NCBI GenBank assembly: GCA_029005135.1
Contig: JAQXFO010000027.1
Location: forward strand, 21,125-85,124
Source of the DNA: Lachnospiraceae bacterium
GTDB lineage: Bacteria > Bacillota > Clostridia > Lachnospirales > Lachnospiraceae
Direction of reading: 5' to 3'
Length of the DNA stretch: 64,000 nucleotides
The notes under the pieces were generated by a model. That model saw only the letters and a program-made list of their open reading frames with translations. It was not told the DNA's origin and did no database searches. This document shows, in pieces, positions 25,847 through 33,728 of this stretch (its first letter is position 1; every line of letters starts with the position of its first letter). The position numbers were made by a program, and so were the translations under genes.

Positions 25847-26614
25847 ATGACATATGAAGGCAAAGTCGTGATTCTTACCGGCGCGGGCGGCGGCATCGCC
25901 TCGGCGATGGCCCGGAAGTTCGCATCGCTTGGTGCCTCTCTGGCACTTTTGGATATCGCCGAAGAACCGGTGAAAAAGCTGGCAGCTCAGCTGGCACTGC
26001 CGGCGGACCGCGTCATGACGGCGGCCGCTGATGTGTCCGATGAGGACAGTGTGCGTCGGACTGTGGAGAAGGTTCGTGAGTATTTCGGCCGCATCGACGT
26101 GCTTGTCAACACGGCCGGTATTCCCGGCCCCAGTGCCCGGGTCCAGGATTACAGCTATGCGGATTGCCGGCGTGTTTTTGAAGTGAATGTCTTCGGCACC
26201 TTCCTGATGATGAAATACGTCCTGCCGGTGATGCAGGCACAGAAGAAGGGGGCTGTCCTCAATATCGGTTCGGTTTCCGGTATGGTGGGTTATCCTTATG
26301 AATCCGCCTACGGCGCCAGCAAGGCCGCCATCATTCATCTGACCAAAAACGCTGCCAGTGAAAACGGCGGCAACGGTGTGCGTATCAACTGCCTGTCACC
26401 GGGCTGGGTCAATACGGCGATGATGAAAACGATCGTCGACAGCTATGTGGATGTCGGTATTGCCGATACCTCCGAGAATGTCACCCTCGGTCCGATGGGA
26501 CGTCCCGGTGAACCGGCAGAAATGGCAGAAGTGGCCGCCTTTCTCTGCTCCGATGACGCTTCCTATGTCAACGGCTCCAACTGGCTGGCAGACGGCGGCA
26601 TGACTCTGGGATGA
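25847..26614 (+). CDS. Short-chain dehydrogenase/reductase (SDR)
   Basis: NAD(P)-dependent oxidoreductase of 255 residues acting on an alcohol or keto group, here probably of the imported sugar or its product. Classical SDR features: cofactor loop TGAGGGIASAMA, LLDIAEEP (acidic residue after strand 2, favouring NAD+), NTAGIPG, catalytic Ser in NIGSVSG and the YxxxK pair Tyr155/Lys159 in YGASKAA. The C terminus SYVNGSNWLADGGMTL is standard. Strong RBS AAGGAGG. Located between EI and the FAD reductase, 13 bases from the latter. Confidence 0.9.
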   Translation: MTYEGKVVILTGAGGGIASAMARKFASLGASLALLDIAEEPVKKLAAQLALPADRVMTAAADVSDEDSVRRTVEKVREYFGRIDVLVNTAGIPGPSARVQDYSYADCRRVFEVNVFGTFLMMKYVLPVMQAQKKGAVLNIGSVSGMVGYPYESAYGASKAAIIHLTKNAASENGGNGVRINCLSPGWVNTAMMKTIVDSYVDVGIADTSENVTLGPMGRPGEPAEMAEVAAFLCSDDASYVNGSNWLADGGMTLG

Positions 26615-26626
26615 AAGGAGAAAACT

Positions 26627-28339
26627 ATGACATTGGACAAGCATCTGAAAGTGGTTGTGGTCGGCGGTGTGGCCGGCGGTGCTTCCGCAGCGGCCCGCAT
26701 CAAGCGCCTCGACGAGAAAGCGGAAGTGGTGGTGCTGGAAAAGGGTGAGCATGTCTCATTTTCAAACTGCTGTCTGCCCTATCATCTGAGCGGTACCGTT
26801 GAAAAAAGCGAATCACTGATCCTGATGACACCGCAGGCTTTTAAAGTCAAACATGATATTGATGTCCGCGTCAAAAGCTGCGTGACGGCCATTGACCGGC
26901 AGAAGAAGACGGTCACTGTCGACGGTCCTGACGGCGTTTACGAAGAAAGCTACGACAAACTGGTTCTGTCTCCCGGAGCTTCGCCGATCGTACCCGGCGG
27001 ACTGAAAGGCGCTGACAAGGCCCATGTCTTTACTGTGAGAAATGTGACGGATATCCGGGCAATCAAGGCTAAGATCGACGATCCCGCCGTGGAGAAGATC
27101 GCCGTTGTCGGCGGCGGCTTCATCGGCATCGAAGTGGCTGAGAATCTGCAGATGGCCGGCAAGACGGTCACCATCATCGAGATGGCACCCCAGATCCTGG
27201 CCCCCTTTGATGAGGACATGGTTCAGATCCTTCACAAGGAACTGGATGATAACGGTATCCGGCTGATGGTCGGTACTGAACTTCTGTCGATCGGCGATAA
27301 GACCGTCACGGTCCGCCGTGACGGCCGGGAATCCCGTCTGAAGGCTGATGCGGTCGTTCTGGCCATCGGTGTGCGGCCCGAGACAGCACTGGCCCGGGAA
27401 GCCGGTCTGGAGATCGGGGAGACCGGGGCGATACGGGTCGATGCCCAGTATCGCACCAACGATCCGGATATCTATGCCGTGGGTGATGCCGTGGAAGTCT
27501 ATATGGCACAGACCAGGACCGTCGGGCGGCTGCCTCTGGCCGGTCCGGCTCAGATGGAAGCAAGGGCGGCTGCGGATCATATTTGCGGCATCGCCGACAG
27601 AAACGAAGGCTTTATCAGTGCGATGTGTCTCCGTGTCTTCCGCCAGAATGCGGCGGCGGCCGGTCTGAACGAAACGCAGTGCCGACGGGCCGGTCTGAAT
27701 TACGATTCCGTCCTGCTGTTCCCGACGGATAAGGTCGGTATCATGCCGGGATCGCATTACATGGCCCTCAAGATCCTCTTTGAAAAGCCGACGGGACTCG
27801 TCCTCGGTGCCCAGGCTGTCGGTCCTGGCGACGTGGTGGGCCGCATCAACACCGCAGCGGCAGTGATCCGCCTGAAGGGAACGCTGTACGATCTGAAGGA
27901 TCTGAATCTCTGTTATTCGCCGGTCTACAACACCGCGAAGGATCCGGTCAATATGGCAGCCCTGGTGGGTATCAATATCCTTGAAAACCGGGTCCGCCAG
28001 GTTCATGTCAGAGAAGTGAGAGGTCTGGTGGAACAGGGTGCCTTTATCGTCGACGTGCGGGAGAAGAAGGAATACGCCGCCGGTCATCTGAAGGGTTCGG
28101 TCAACATTCCGCTGACAGAACTCAGAGCCCGAGCCGGAGAGATACCGAAGGATGTGCCGGTTTATCTCCACTGCCGCTCAAGCCAGCGGAGCTATTACGC
28201 GATCCGCTGTCTCCAGGGCCTGGGCTGGGATAACCTGTACAACATCAGCGGTTCTTATCTGGGCATCAGCCTGTATGAATATTTCCGGGATAAAACGGAA
28301 GGCCGCGAGCCGATCCTTGACAATTACAATTTCAGATAA
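26627..28339 (+). CDS. CoA-disulfide reductase-like FAD oxidoreductase with rhodanese domain
   Basis: Pyridine nucleotide-disulfide reductase of 570 residues with a C-terminal rhodanese domain, the CoADR-RHD layout. FAD loop VVVGGVAGGASAAARI, redox cysteine in SFSNCCLPYHLSG (Cys48, with Cys49 next to it), NAD loop VVGGGFIGIEVAENL and FAD loop IYAVGDAVEV. Residues about 465-560 are rhodanese with VYLHCRSSQRS (Cys516). Relatives reduce CoA disulfides, persulfides or polysulfides with NAD(P)H. Its place inside a PTS operon is unexpected and hints at sulfur or redox chemistry with the substrate, or a redox-protective role. Confidence 0.9.
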   Translation: MTLDKHLKVVVVGGVAGGASAAARIKRLDEKAEVVVLEKGEHVSFSNCCLPYHLSGTVEKSESLILMTPQAFKVKHDIDVRVKSCVTAIDRQKKTVTVDGPDGVYEESYDKLVLSPGASPIVPGGLKGADKAHVFTVRNVTDIRAIKAKIDDPAVEKIAVVGGGFIGIEVAENLQMAGKTVTIIEMAPQILAPFDEDMVQILHKELDDNGIRLMVGTELLSIGDKTVTVRRDGRESRLKADAVVLAIGVRPETALAREAGLEIGETGAIRVDAQYRTNDPDIYAVGDAVEVYMAQTRTVGRLPLAGPAQMEARAAADHICGIADRNEGFISAMCLRVFRQNAAAAGLNETQCRRAGLNYDSVLLFPTDKVGIMPGSHYMALKILFEKPTGLVLGAQAVGPGDVVGRINTAAAVIRLKGTLYDLKDLNLCYSPVYNTAKDPVNMAALVGINILENRVRQVHVREVRGLVEQGAFIVDVREKKEYAAGHLKGSVNIPLTELRARAGEIPKDVPVYLHCRSSQRSYYAIRCLQGLGWDNLYNISGSYLGISLYEYFRDKTEGREPILDNYNFR

Positions 28340-28350
28340 CAGGAGATGCC

Positions 28351-28788
28351 ATGAGTGATAACCATATGACGGAAGAGAAAGCCCTGGCTCTGATGGAAGA
28401 GGGCTTTCACTGCTCACAGGTTGTGTTCGGCCACCTGGCCGGCCGCCTCGGATTTGACGAGGCCCTGGCCCGCCGCCTGACAGCGGGGCTCGGCGCCGGC
28501 TTCTGTCACGGAGATACCTGCGGTGCCGTGGCCGGAGCCGTGCTGGCTCTCGGCCTGGCGCAGGGGTTTGACAAACCGGATGCCGACACGGATGCCGCAC
28601 TTTTTGCGGCAGTGAGGGAACTGGAGAAGGTCTTTGAGGAGGAGCACGGGAGTCTGTTGTGCCGCGAGCTTCTGGGCGGCTTCGACAGGGCGGATCTTTC
28701 CGCCGTGTCCGGGGAACACACCTACGACAACTGCCCGGCCTACTGCACGCTGGCCTGTGCGCTGGCGGAGAAGCGCCTGGGGCTTTAA
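28351..28788 (+). CDS. C_GCAxxG_C_C family redox-active protein
   Basis: Cysteine-rich protein of 145 residues of the C_GCAxxG_C_C family (PF09719). HCSQVVFGHLAGRLGF supplies the first cysteine, GDTCGAVAGAVLALGL the diagnostic GxCGAxxGA motif, and CRELLGG and DNCPAYC the C-terminal cysteines. The family is thought to bind a metal or cluster and often adjoins redox genes; function unknown. ATG follows AACAGGAG 11 bases after the CoADR-like gene, so the two are co-expressed. Confidence 0.88.
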   Translation: MSDNHMTEEKALALMEEGFHCSQVVFGHLAGRLGFDEALARRLTAGLGAGFCHGDTCGAVAGAVLALGLAQGFDKPDADTDAALFAAVRELEKVFEEEHGSLLCRELLGGFDRADLSAVSGEHTYDNCPAYCTLACALAEKRLGL

Positions 28789-28920
28789 CCCCCGGCCGTA
28801 ATCCGTATCATAATGAATTGTCTGTAACCGCCGACAGGCGGATGAAAGGTCCTGTGCTTTTGGTATTGTCCAAAGCGGTGCAAACCTCGAAACAGAAAAC
28901 GCAAGAAAGGAGGGAGAAGC

Positions 28921-29397
28921 TTGAGAAATGTGGTATTAACAAGAATCGACGAACGATTGATTCACGGACAGATCATGACATCCTGGCTGAAACTTTGCAG
29001 TGCCAACAAGATTCTTATCATTGACAAGATGTCGGCAACAAATGCGTTCATGAAGCGTATTCTGTTTGCGGCGGCGCCGAAGGATATAGAACTTCTGGTT
29101 ATGCAGGAAGATGAAGCGGCCGCCTGGCTCAAGGAGGATGCCGATCCCGGTGAAAAAGTTCTTGTGCTGACCAAAGTGCCGAAGCCTCTGCTGGATATGA
29201 TCCAGGCAGGCATTCCGTTTACCGAGATCATCCTCGGCAATATGGGCGGCGCTGCCGGCAGAAAACGTTTTAACAAGAATATTTCCGCCAGTCCCGAAGA
29301 GATCGGGCACCTCAAGGAGATCGTCGCCGCCGGCGTCAAGATCTACTGTCAGATGGTGCCGTCCGATTCGAAAGAAGACATTGTGAAATTGTTCTGA
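28921..29397 (+). CDS. PTS EIIB component, mannose/fructose/sorbose family
   Basis: Phosphotransfer subunit that hands phosphate to the incoming sugar, 158 residues. VLTRIDERLIHGQIMTSWL is the family signature with phosphohistidine His15. The later EIILGNMGGAAGRKRFNK and GVKIYCQMVPSDSKEDI also fit. It begins with TTG six bases after AAGGAGGG; the next in-frame candidate (GTG 28930) would shorten the first strand. It follows a 130-base gap in which I see no clear terminator or sigma-54 site. Confidence 0.94.
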   Translation: MRNVVLTRIDERLIHGQIMTSWLKLCSANKILIIDKMSATNAFMKRILFAAAPKDIELLVMQEDEAAAWLKEDADPGEKVLVLTKVPKPLLDMIQAGIPFTEIILGNMGGAAGRKRFNKNISASPEEIGHLKEIVAAGVKIYCQMVPSDSKEDIVKLF

Positions 29398-29423
29398 TTC
29401 TTTTAGTGAGAGAGGAGAAATGC

Positions 29424-31028
29424 ATGGAACTGCATATTTGGCAAATTGTTCTTATTGCTCTTTACTACTGCCTCGGTGAGAGTGCCTGGCCCTTCGGCTC
29501 CATGGGTACCTGGGCTACCGTCAACAGACCGCTGGTTTCCGGTCTTGTCGTCGGTCTCATTCTCGGTGATCCGGTCACCGGTACGATCATCGGTGCCACG
29601 ATCAACATCATGTATCTCGGTATTATTTCCGCCGGCGGTTCTCTTCCGTCCGACTCCGGTATGGCCGGTGTTCTCGGTACGGCCTTCGCCCTGATCGGCG
29701 GCCTTGATGTCAATGCCGCTCTGGCGCTGGCTGTCCCGCTGGGCCTCTTCGGTTCCGTTCTGTGGATCCTGACCATGACAGCGCAGTGCTTCTGCATTCC
29801 GCTGGCCGACAAGTGGGTCGAGGAAAATAAGCCGAACCGTCTGATGCTGATCAACCTGTGGATCCCCTATGCCATCAAATGGGTCATTCGCTTCATCTTC
29901 GTGTATGTTGTTCTGTACTTCGGCTCTGATGCCGTCGTCAAAGTCTGTGAGATGCTGGAAGGCCCGGCGATGGATGCTCTGGGCGTCATGGGCGGCCTGC
30001 TTCCTGCCGTTGGTATCGGTCTCATGCTTCTGACCATCTTCAAGGGCAATGCCCGCTACTTCCTGCTGCTGGGCTTCCTGGCCACGAGCTTCCTGGGCCT
30101 CAATACGATCGCGGTTGCTCTGACCTTCGGTATCATCGCTATCCTGATCGTCGGCTTCACACCGGAAGATTTCGAAGCCTTCAAGAATGTGGAAGACACC
30201 AACGATACGGCTTACAAGCTGATCAGCAAGAAAGATCTGGTTCGTTCCTGGGTACGCTGGGAATACTACAACGAATCCTGCTACAACTATGAGAGAATGC
30301 AGGGCCTTGGCTTCTGTACTGCCATGGTTCCGGTTCTCAACAAGATCTATGCCGGTGATGCGGAAGGCATGAAGGGCGCTCTGAAGCGTCACATCATGTT
30401 CTTCAATACCGACCACAACTTCGGCGGTATGATCCTCGGTATCTGCACCTCGATGGAAGAGCAGAAGAAACTCGGCGCTGATATTCCGGATGAAGCCTTT
30501 GTTTCTCTGAAGTCCGGTCTGATGGGCCCGTGCGCCGGTATCGGTGATACGCTGTCTCAGGTCGTCCTTCTGCCGACTCTGGCTGTTATCTTCATCAACC
30601 TGGCTCAGAAGGGTGCTGTCTGGGCTCCGATCGCCTACACGGTCCTGTTCGTCGGCATCTTCTATTCTGTCGGTTACTGGATGCTGTTCGTCGGTTACAA
30701 GAACGGCGGTGAAGCCGTCCTGAAGCTGATGGAAGGCGGTCTGTTCGACAAGGTCATCAAAGTGGCCAATATTCTCGGCTGTGCCGTGGCCGGCGCTCTG
30801 ATCTGCAGCTATGTCTCCTTCAACTGGAATGTCATCATGATGAAGGAAGAGGTTGAAATGTTCAACCTTCAGACAGGCGTGTTCGATGCGATCCTGCCGA
30901 ATGCCATGCCGCTTGTCCTGACGATGGGCATCTACTATGCCGCCAAGAAGGGTGTCAAGAGCTCCTACATCACCTTCGGCGTGATGATCATCGGCTTCAT
31001 CCTGGGTATCCTGGGCCTTATCGCCTGA
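29424..31028 (+). CDS. PTS EIIC-EIID fusion protein, mannose family
   Basis: Membrane permease of a mannose-family PTS in which EIIC and EIID are one protein of 534 residues. Residues about 1-255 are EIIC: LYYCLGESAWPFG, LVSGLVVGLILGDPVTG and GATINIMYLGIISAGGS are EIIC signatures. After a short charged linker, EIID starts near 265: SKKDLVRSWVRWEYYNESC, YERMQGLGFCTAMVPVL, FFNTDHNFGGMILGI and LMGPCAGIGDTLSQVVLLP. In most such systems C and D are separate. ATG 29424 after AGAGGAG is preferred over the track's GTG. The sequence is continuous, with no frameshift sign. Sugar specificity is unknown. Confidence 0.93.
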   Translation: MELHIWQIVLIALYYCLGESAWPFGSMGTWATVNRPLVSGLVVGLILGDPVTGTIIGATINIMYLGIISAGGSLPSDSGMAGVLGTAFALIGGLDVNAALALAVPLGLFGSVLWILTMTAQCFCIPLADKWVEENKPNRLMLINLWIPYAIKWVIRFIFVYVVLYFGSDAVVKVCEMLEGPAMDALGVMGGLLPAVGIGLMLLTIFKGNARYFLLLGFLATSFLGLNTIAVALTFGIIAILIVGFTPEDFEAFKNVEDTNDTAYKLISKKDLVRSWVRWEYYNESCYNYERMQGLGFCTAMVPVLNKIYAGDAEGMKGALKRHIMFFNTDHNFGGMILGICTSMEEQKKLGADIPDEAFVSLKSGLMGPCAGIGDTLSQVVLLPTLAVIFINLAQKGAVWAPIAYTVLFVGIFYSVGYWMLFVGYKNGGEAVLKLMEGGLFDKVIKVANILGCAVAGALICSYVSFNWNVIMMKEEVEMFNLQTGVFDAILPNAMPLVLTMGIYYAAKKGVKSSYITFGVMIIGFILGILGLIA

Positions 31029-31096
31029 CCGGGAGGCTGAATCCCAAATTTTCTGCGGCTTTGCACAGGGCACACCTCTGACGGGGCTGTGCCGCC

Positions 31097-31129
31097 CGGG
31101 GCGTATCCTTTGGGAATGCGTCCCGGGAC
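31097..31129 (+). repeat. Strong hairpin without U-run between EIICD and next gene
   Basis: CCCGGGGCGTAT / ATGCGTCCCGGG, about 12 pairs with two G-U pairs, loop of about nine bases. No U-run follows on either side. Candidate RNA-processing or mRNA-stability element separating the transport genes from the downstream ones. Confidence 0.6.
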
Positions 31130-31141
31130 AGAGGTCTGTCT

Positions 31142-31594
31142 ATGGAAAAAGAATTTCTGGATTTTCTGCCGCTTTCGGAAGTATCGGTTAAGGGTACCCG
31201 GAAACGGCGCATCGGTTACAAACCCTACACCGGCATTGCCCTGCTGGCGGCCTTTGCTGTCTTTGCCGTCTGCATTCCCAACACGATCTGCCGGATCATG
31301 GGTATTTTTGTTATGGCTGTGGCCGCCCTTGTGCAGTTTACCGTCAGGGACAGGCATGTGATGGATATCTATACGGAAGGCGTCCTGTTCTATGAGCACA
31401 GGGATGACAGCCGCGCCGCCTTTTTTCCGTATACGTCGATCGAGGGCTGGAGCGTCAGACGCAACAAGGGCAGCGGACAGACCGTCCTTCTGCTGCTGGA
31501 CGATCAGCGCTTTGTCATGACCGATACCTTTTCCCTGGTCAAGGCGGAAAATGTGCTGTTTTCCGTGATGCCGGGAAAAGAAATACGAGCTTGA
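31142..31594 (+). CDS. Small membrane protein with C-terminal PH-like domain
   Basis: One hundred fifty residues. A charged N terminus, two hydrophobic helices (IALLAAFAVFAVCIPN and IMGIFVMAVAALVQF) and then a beta-rich soluble part (VLFYEHRDDSRAAFFPYTSIEGWSV) that resembles YcxB/bPH2-type PH-like domains. No catalytic motif. Membership of the PTS operon is suggested by position (113 bases after EIICD, same strand, no terminator with U-run) but not proven. Function unknown. Confidence 0.6.
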   Translation: MEKEFLDFLPLSEVSVKGTRKRRIGYKPYTGIALLAAFAVFAVCIPNTICRIMGIFVMAVAALVQFTVRDRHVMDIYTEGVLFYEHRDDSRAAFFPYTSIEGWSVRRNKGSGQTVLLLLDDQRFVMTDTFSLVKAENVLFSVMPGKEIRA

Positions 31595-31636
31595 AAATAA
31601 TATCCGCTGAGGATAATGATAAACAGGAGGAAAGCT

Positions 31637-32020
31637 ATGAAACTTCATAATGTAGGTATGTTCGTCAACGATCTTGACGCTGCCGTCAATTTCTTCGTGG
31701 ATTATTTCGGTGCCGCGATCCATTATCAGGAAGAGGATGAATCCGGTTTCCGTGAAGTGATCCTGAAGTTTAACGACAGCGCTGACGGCGCCAAGCTGGA
31801 GATCATGACGAAACCGACCGTAGTTGATGACAAAAAGGATGCCAACAGAACCGGCTATGCCCATATCTGCATCCGTGTCGACAGCCGTGAAAAGCTAGAT
31901 GAGATCATCGATAAGATCCACAAGGCCGGCTATGAGGTCCAGTATGAACCGGCCACTAACGGCGGCAAGGAGATCCGGGCCATCACCTTTGAAGACAACG
32001 TGATTGAAGTCAACTGCTGA
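31637..32020 (+). CDS. VOC-fold (glyoxalase/bleomycin resistance) protein
   Basis: Metal-dependent VOC protein of 127 residues. Two beta-alpha-beta-beta-beta halves are visible: LHNVGMFVNDLDAAVNFFV...KLEIMTKP and YAHICIRVDSREKLDEIIDK...ITFEDNVIEVNC. The usual four metal ligands appear kept: His4, Glu in KLEIM, His in YAHIC and Glu in NVIEV. Family members are glyoxalases, epimerases, dioxygenases or resistance proteins. ATG 31637 follows AGGAGGAAAG. Within the PTS operon it may isomerise or epimerise a sugar-derived intermediate; this is inference. Confidence 0.85.
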   Translation: MKLHNVGMFVNDLDAAVNFFVDYFGAAIHYQEEDESGFREVILKFNDSADGAKLEIMTKPTVVDDKKDANRTGYAHICIRVDSREKLDEIIDKIHKAGYEVQYEPATNGGKEIRAITFEDNVIEVNC

Positions 32021-32062
32021 TCAGTACAGATGACATTCAAGATAGAAAAGAGGGAAAAAATT

Positions 32063-32851
32063 ATGAAACAGAACGAATTTTTCAAGAAGAAAATGGTTAT
32101 CGGCATGGTTCATCTGGATCCGCTGCCGGGCAACGCCTCCTATAAGGGTAATAAGGACGAGATTATCGCCAATGCCGTCCGCGATGCCCATACCCTGATC
32201 GACTGCGGCTGCGATGCCATCATGGTCGAGAATTTCAGCGACTGGCCCCAGTACAGTACGGAGGTTCCGCTGGAGGGTTATTCCGTTCAGCTGGTTGCTG
32301 CGGCCAAGATCAAGGAATTCTGCCCGGTTCCCTTCGGTATCAATATCGAAATGAATGCCTGGAAGCAGGAATGGATCATGGCTTACAGCCTGAATGCCGA
32401 CTTTATCCGTGTGGAGGCTTTCGTTGACAATCGTGCCGGCTCCTTCGGTTATATTGAAGGCTGCTCCACGGGCATGATGAATCTGATGGCTCAGCTGCCG
32501 TCTCCGGAGACGATGATTTTCGCTGACGTCCATACGCAGGAGACCTACGGCATGCCGGATGTCCCGATCAATGAGCTGGCCGGCAACGCCAGAAACCACG
32601 ATGCCTCCGCTGTCGTCGTGACGGAAAACGATCAGTGCCGCCGCATCACCGTTGAGGATGTCAAATCCATGCGTGAAGTTATGGGTGACTTCCCGATCAT
32701 CGTCGGCTCCGGCGTCAAACCTGAAAATGTCCTTGACTATATGGAATACGCCGACGCCGTTATCGTCGGCCGCGGCTTCAAGAAGGATCACAAGGTGGAT
32801 CCGGACCTTGTTAAGGAATTCATGGCGATCGTCCGCTCCAAATACAACTAA
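32063..32851 (+). CDS. btpA: BtpA/SgcQ family TIM-barrel protein
   Basis: Protein of 262 residues of the BtpA family (PF03437). MVIGMVHLDPLPGN at the N terminus, CDAIMVENFSDWP, PFGINIEMNAW, SADFIRVEAFVD and VGSGVKPENV are clear family segments. BtpA was named for photosystem I assembly in cyanobacteria, but the same family occurs in sugar operons, as SgcQ next to the E. coli Sgc PTS. A TIM-barrel phosphosugar enzyme role is therefore plausible but unproven. ATG 32063 after AGAGGGA. Last gene of the PTS operon, ended by a strong terminator. Confidence 0.9.
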   Translation: MKQNEFFKKKMVIGMVHLDPLPGNASYKGNKDEIIANAVRDAHTLIDCGCDAIMVENFSDWPQYSTEVPLEGYSVQLVAAAKIKEFCPVPFGINIEMNAWKQEWIMAYSLNADFIRVEAFVDNRAGSFGYIEGCSTGMMNLMAQLPSPETMIFADVHTQETYGMPDVPINELAGNARNHDASAVVVTENDQCRRITVEDVKSMREVMGDFPIIVGSGVKPENVLDYMEYADAVIVGRGFKKDHKVDPDLVKEFMAIVRSKYN

Positions 32852-32875
32852 GGCACAGAAAAAGCATTCCGGATT

Positions 32876-32905
32876 CCGGCGTTCCGTGAGGGACGCCGGT
32901 TTTTC
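32876..32905 (+). terminator. Terminator of the PTS/BtpA operon
   Basis: Perfect stem CCGGCGTTCC / GGGACGCCGG (one G-U) with loop GTGA, followed by TTTTTCTG. Confidence 0.92.
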
Positions 32906-33003
32906 TGTGACGCCGGCCGTATCACGGCGGCGGGAGTTATGCTATACTGATAACAGCAAAAAACGACGGCACCGTCCGGGACGGCAGCCGGGAAGGAGGG
33001 CTT

Positions 33004-33345
33004 ATGGTCAGAAAACCGGAACCTGTGATAAGAGAAAATATGCGGGGCGGCAGAGGCAGGGTCTACATCTACGATGTCATCTCGAAGGAAGAATTTCTGG
33101 GACACGGACGGATGTACGCGAAGATGGTCATCCCGCCGGGAGGGTCCATCGGTGTCCATGTCCACGACAATGAGACCGAGCCTTACTACATACTGGAGGG
33201 GACGGGCATTTTCATCGATGAAAACGGCGACCGTATTCCGGTCGGCCCCGGCGACAGCTGCACGATCCTGCCGGGGCAGTCTCACGGCATAGAAAATGCC
33301 GGCGATACTGATCTGGTTTTCATGGCGCTGATCTACAACGCCTGA
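33004..33345 (+). CDS. Cupin-domain protein
   Basis: Single-domain cupin of 113 residues. Motif 1 is GVHVHDNETEPYYILEG (two His and one Glu as metal ligands), motif 2 PGQSHGIENAGD (third His). ATG follows GGAAGGAGGGCTT. A TATACT at 32943 may be its -10 element. Such stand-alone cupins bind a metal and a small ligand such as a sugar or keto acid; specific function unknown. It follows the PTS operon terminator, so it is probably a separate unit, though a sugar connection is possible. Confidence 0.88.
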   Translation: MVRKPEPVIRENMRGGRGRVYIYDVISKEEFLGHGRMYAKMVIPPGGSIGVHVHDNETEPYYILEGTGIFIDENGDRIPVGPGDSCTILPGQSHGIENAGDTDLVFMALIYNA

Positions 33346-33412
33346 AAAGACAGCGGCGGTATGCCGGCAGGAAAAAAACTCTGATGATAATGCAGGAATC
33401 GGGAGCCGCCGA

Positions 33413-33640
33413 TCACTGCTGACGGGTCAGGATATCGACCGTCTTCAGATCGTCGGCCGTCACGCGGATGTTGCAGACAAGATCGGTGCCGTCGGGTTGG
33501 GTGACTTTCATCTCAATGACGGAGCCCTCTGTGATCCTGCCGCTGAGTGCCTGAAAAAAAGGCATGACCCGCGGATGCTGATTCATGAAGATATCCATGC
33601 GTTCTTTGAGTTTCATGAATTCCATCGGATTAACAGCCAT
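33413..33640 (-). CDS. Conserved hypothetical small protein
   Basis: Seventy-five residues, mixed helix and strand: NPMEFMKLKERMDIFMNQHPRVMPFFQALSGR then a strand-rich end VIEMKVTQPDGTDLVCNIRV. ATG follows CAGGAGGTAATCT on the minus strand, a strong ribosome binding site, which supports it being real. No domain recognised. It diverges from coaX with about 90 bases between them. Confidence 0.6.
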   Translation of the reverse strand: MAVNPMEFMKLKERMDIFMNQHPRVMPFFQALSGRITEGSVIEMKVTQPDGTDLVCNIRVTADDLKTVDILTRQQ

Positions 33641-33728
33641 AGATTACCTCCTGAAAAAAGTTCTGAACTATAGAATAGCAGTGTTTCGGGAAGAGGTCAA
33701 TCCGGTGACAACGTTGTGAGGTGATGCG

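Noticed and set aside
26813-28171. 452-codon minus-strand ORF opposite the CoADR-like gene
   Set aside because: Shadow of a well-conserved FAD enzyme.
28789-28920. Possible second sigma-54 promoter before EIIB
   Set aside because: The nearest GG/GC pair (TGGTATTGTCCAAAGC) has a spacing one base too long and poor flanks.
29403-31073. 556-codon minus-strand ORF opposite EIICD
   Set aside because: Full antisense shadow of a clear PTS permease; sequence is rich in His/Gln/Asp with no family features.
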